This document shows, piece after piece, positions 62,180 through 64,000 of a stretch of DNA of 64,000 bases. Numbering within the stretch: the first letter of the stretch is position 1; each line of letters starts with the position of its first letter. The notes below the pieces were generated by a model. The model had not been told where the DNA came from. It worked only from the letters and a program-made list of their open reading frames with translations, and ran no database searches. The DNA is from an uncultured Acidimicrobiales bacterium (GTDB lineage: Bacteria > Actinomycetota > Acidimicrobiia > Acidimicrobiales > Bin134). The stretch covers positions 992,001 to 1,056,000 of the forward strand of contig OX638344.1 of assembly GCA_951813555.1 (NCBI GenBank). Reading direction: 5' to 3'. The position numbers and the translations under genes were made by a program.

Positions 62180-63853
62180 TCAGACAGAGCGCAGGGTGGT
62201 GGCGGGGAGGGTTTCCATCTGATCGAGCAGGGACTTGCCGCCGAGGCGGGTGGGGGTGCCGGCCACCAGGATGTGGTCGACGCCGGTGGGGGCGTCGGCA
62301 ATGAGGCGCTCGCCGTTGGCGGGCATGTCGTGGACCCGGCGAATGGGTCCGACGTCGAGGTTGTCCCAGTCGATCACGGTGATGTCGGCCACTGCTCCGG
62401 GACGCAGGTAGCCGCGGTCGGGGGCAAGGCCGAGCATCTCGGCCAGTTCGCCGGTGAGCTTGCGGATACCGGCTTCGGGGGTCATGACCTGGCGGTTGCG
62501 CACCCAGCGGGACAAGAAGTCGGTGGGCATCACCGCATCGCAGATCTGCCCGACGTGGGCACCGGCATCGGACAGGCCCATCACCGCTCCCTCGGCCTGC
62601 ATCAGGGAGGTCACGCCGTCGACCTCGTCGTTGGCGAAGGTGATCTCGAAGCGGGTCAATAGCCCGTCTGCCAGGGCGATGTCGCACATGGCGTCCCACG
62701 GAGTGCAGCCCCGCTCGGCGGCCACTCCCCCGACGGTGTTTCCCACCAGCTCGGGTTGGTTGGGCGACTCCACAATGGCCAGCGTGTTCCAGCGTGAGGC
62801 CAACAGGCCGTTGGCGTCGAGGTCGGACTGCACTCGGGCCCGCCAATCGGGGTCGGCGTACAGCGTGTGGCGGTCTTCGTGGGCTAGGGCCACCAGCTCC
62901 TTGAACGAGCCCATGGTGTAGAAGGAGGTGGGCTCGATCATGGTGACGTGCTGAGTGATAGGACGGCAGGTGACCTGCACCCACACGTCGGCTCCGGCGG
63001 CCCGACCGGCCAGGTGGTCGGCCAGCTTGGTGCGGTAGTCGGCCCGGGAGGAGGCCGCGGCGGGATAGGTGAGGATGGACGACCAGTTGAGCCGCCGTCC
63101 CAGCCTGGGCTGGAGGTCGTACACCCAGCGATAGTTCTCCCCCGGGGCCACATGGACCACGCCCCGGCCGATCTCGGCGGTGACCCCGATGAGGGCTTCG
63201 GTCTCTTCTTGGGACGCGGCGATGGACGGCACGGGGCGACCGCCGTCGCCCAAATGGAATCCGGCCCGGTCGGTGGAGAATCCCAGGGCGCCGCCGTTGA
63301 TGGCCTCGGCCACCGCAGCCTTCATCTTCTTGATCTCTTCGGAAGTGGCCTCCCGCTCGTAGGCGTCTTGGCCCATGACGTAGAGCCGCACTGCGGTGTG
63401 GCCCACATAGCCGCCGAAGTTGACGGCCAGGCCCCGGCGCTGGATCACGTCGAGATACTGGCCGTAGGTCTCGAAGTCCCAGTTGACGCCGGCCTCCAGT
63501 GTTGCCACCCGCATGTCCTCCACCTTGTCGAGGGTGCGGATGAGCGAGGCCCGGTCGGCGGCCTTGGTGGGGGCGATGCTGTACCCGCAGCTTCCGGCCA
63601 CCACCGAGGTGACCCCGTGCCAGCACGACGACGACAGCCACGGATCCCACAGCACTTGGGGGTCGTAGTGGGTGTGGCAGTCGATGAAGCCGGGGCAGAC
63701 TAGTCGGCCGGTAGCATCGATCTCGGTTGGGGCCTTGACGGTGTCGGCGATTTCGGTGATGCGGCCGCTTTTGATGCCTATGTCGGCTTGTTGGCCGGGG
63801 TTGCCGGTGCCGTCTATGACGGTGCCGCCGCGGATTGCTATTTCGGCGCTCAC
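62180..63853 (-). CDS. D-aminoacylase-like amidohydrolase (second)
   Basis: A 557-residue amidohydrolase of the same group as 57468. Metal and catalytic residues: DCHTHYDPQVLWDP, Cys in VAGSCGYSIAP, His in GYVGHTAVRLYVMG and Asp in GLSDAGAHVGQI. It removes acyl groups from N-acyl-D-amino acids or related amides. The start is GTG 63853 with TAAGTT 6 nt upstream. Two diverged copies in one window suggest distinct substrate ranges. Confidence 0.92.
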   Translation of the reverse strand: MSAEIAIRGGTVIDGTGNPGQQADIGIKSGRITEIADTVKAPTEIDATGRLVCPGFIDCHTHYDPQVLWDPWLSSSCWHGVTSVVAGSCGYSIAPTKAADRASLIRTLDKVEDMRVATLEAGVNWDFETYGQYLDVIQRRGLAVNFGGYVGHTAVRLYVMGQDAYEREATSEEIKKMKAAVAEAINGGALGFSTDRAGFHLGDGGRPVPSIAASQEETEALIGVTAEIGRGVVHVAPGENYRWVYDLQPRLGRRLNWSSILTYPAAASSRADYRTKLADHLAGRAAGADVWVQVTCRPITQHVTMIEPTSFYTMGSFKELVALAHEDRHTLYADPDWRARVQSDLDANGLLASRWNTLAIVESPNQPELVGNTVGGVAAERGCTPWDAMCDIALADGLLTRFEITFANDEVDGVTSLMQAEGAVMGLSDAGAHVGQICDAVMPTDFLSRWVRNRQVMTPEAGIRKLTGELAEMLGLAPDRGYLRPGAVADITVIDWDNLDVGPIRRVHDMPANGERLIADAPTGVDHILVAGTPTRLGGKSLLDQMETLPATTLRSV

Positions 63854-63859
63854 GGGATC

Positions 63860-63865
63860 AACTTA
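63860..63865 (-). promoter_or_regulatory. Leaderless-type -10 box for the second amidohydrolase gene
   Basis: TAAGTT on the minus strand lies 6 nt before GTG 63853. Confidence 0.5.
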
Positions 63866-63920
63866 GGCGAATTCTTCAGCGCGCGACCGGGCTGGGCCAC
63901 CACCTCTCATGGATGAGCTT

Positions 63921-64000
63921 TTAGTGTTTGGTTAGGTGGAGTTTTTCTCTTACGGCTTCGGGGGGGAGGACCTCGTAGTTCATGGACTCGAGGATGGTTG
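63921..64000 (-). CDS. C-terminal end of an unidentified minus-strand gene
   Basis: A minus-strand frame enters from beyond base 64000 and ends at TAA (63921-63923). Only 25 codons are visible (TILESMNYEVLPPEAVREKL and then HLTKH). The tail is plausible coding sequence with typical codon use, but the family cannot be named. Confidence 0.5.
   Translation of the reverse strand, partial: TILESMNYEVLPPEAVREKLHLTKH

Noticed and set aside
1..64000. tRNA, rRNA, integrase, transposase or phage genes.
   Set aside because: None was found on reading either strand. Small structured RNAs beyond the rpsF leader could still be missed without a covariance search.

Overview
The window is high-GC, densely coded bacterial DNA. 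It looks like a chromosome segment of an Actinomycetota member, and my best guess is an Acidimicrobiia-type marine or host-associated lineage (inference). Pointers are a DUF5318-like zinc protein, an F420-type LLM oxidoreductase, three cytochromes P450, several CaiB/BaiF CoA-transferases, D-aminoacylase-type amidohydrolases, two branched-chain amino-acid-type ABC transporters, and many apparently leaderless genes (a TANNNT -10 box 6-9 nt before ATG/GTG). I see no rRNA, tRNA, CRISPR array, transposase or integrase. No gene-free stretch exceeds 300 bases.

Layout. 1-666: 3' part of a beta-propeller gene. 713-3332: ferredoxin, P450 and CoA-transferase operon. 3351-5079: alpha/beta hydrolase divergent from an enoyl-CoA hydratase. 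5156-10261: complete Liv-type ABC transporter with a fused LivH-LivM permease. 10322-13171: secreted RCC1-like protein made of exactly 3 x 7 repeats, followed by a duplicated livF tail. 13332-14528: second P450. 14590-20051 (minus): second Liv-type transporter with separate permeases, plus a small membrane protein. 20080-21345: methyltransferase and a HicBA toxin-antitoxin pair. 21346-25938: Lhr-type helicase with an in-frame inserted inverted-repeat element. 25967-29360 (minus): core dnaB / rplI-rpsR-ssb-rpsF cluster, where S18 carries a long acidic repeat tail. 29446-33167: panB, amidase, DUF5318-like protein, class II aldolase. 33188-36507: double CaiB/BaiF protein and a dimeric-barrel-like protein. 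36567-37928: Fic protein. 38059-41839: molybdopterin oxidoreductase, aminoglycoside-phosphotransferase-like kinase, SnoaL/LEH-like protein. 41994-46158: defence/stress island with HipBA, two paralogous membrane proteins and VapBC. 46178-50809 (minus): LLM oxidoreductase, two acyl-CoA ligases and a DtxR-type regulator. 50833-53792: FGGY kinase divergent from a 2-hydroxyacid dehydrogenase and class II aldolase. 53796-63853: duplicated SnoaL-like proteins, thiolase-like/DUF35 pair, SDR, two D-aminoacylase-like amidohydrolases, third P450, an unknown protein and an OPRT-like enzyme. 63921-64000: 3' end of a further minus-strand gene.

How it fits together. Most metabolic genes point to uptake and CoA-dependent breakdown of lipid- or terpenoid-like organic acids, sugar acids and N-acyl-D-amino acids: ABC importers, P450 hydroxylation, CoA ligases and transferases, hydratase, thiolase-like/DUF35, SDR.

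The most unusual signal is architectural. Four accessory modules (the RCC1 gene, hicBA, fic, and hipBA with its neighbouring membrane-protein gene) are each bracketed by short, diverged direct repeats. In two cases the repeat is the 3' end of the upstream host gene. None encodes a recombinase. This suggests a common cassette-insertion process, which is an inference that needs empty-site comparison.
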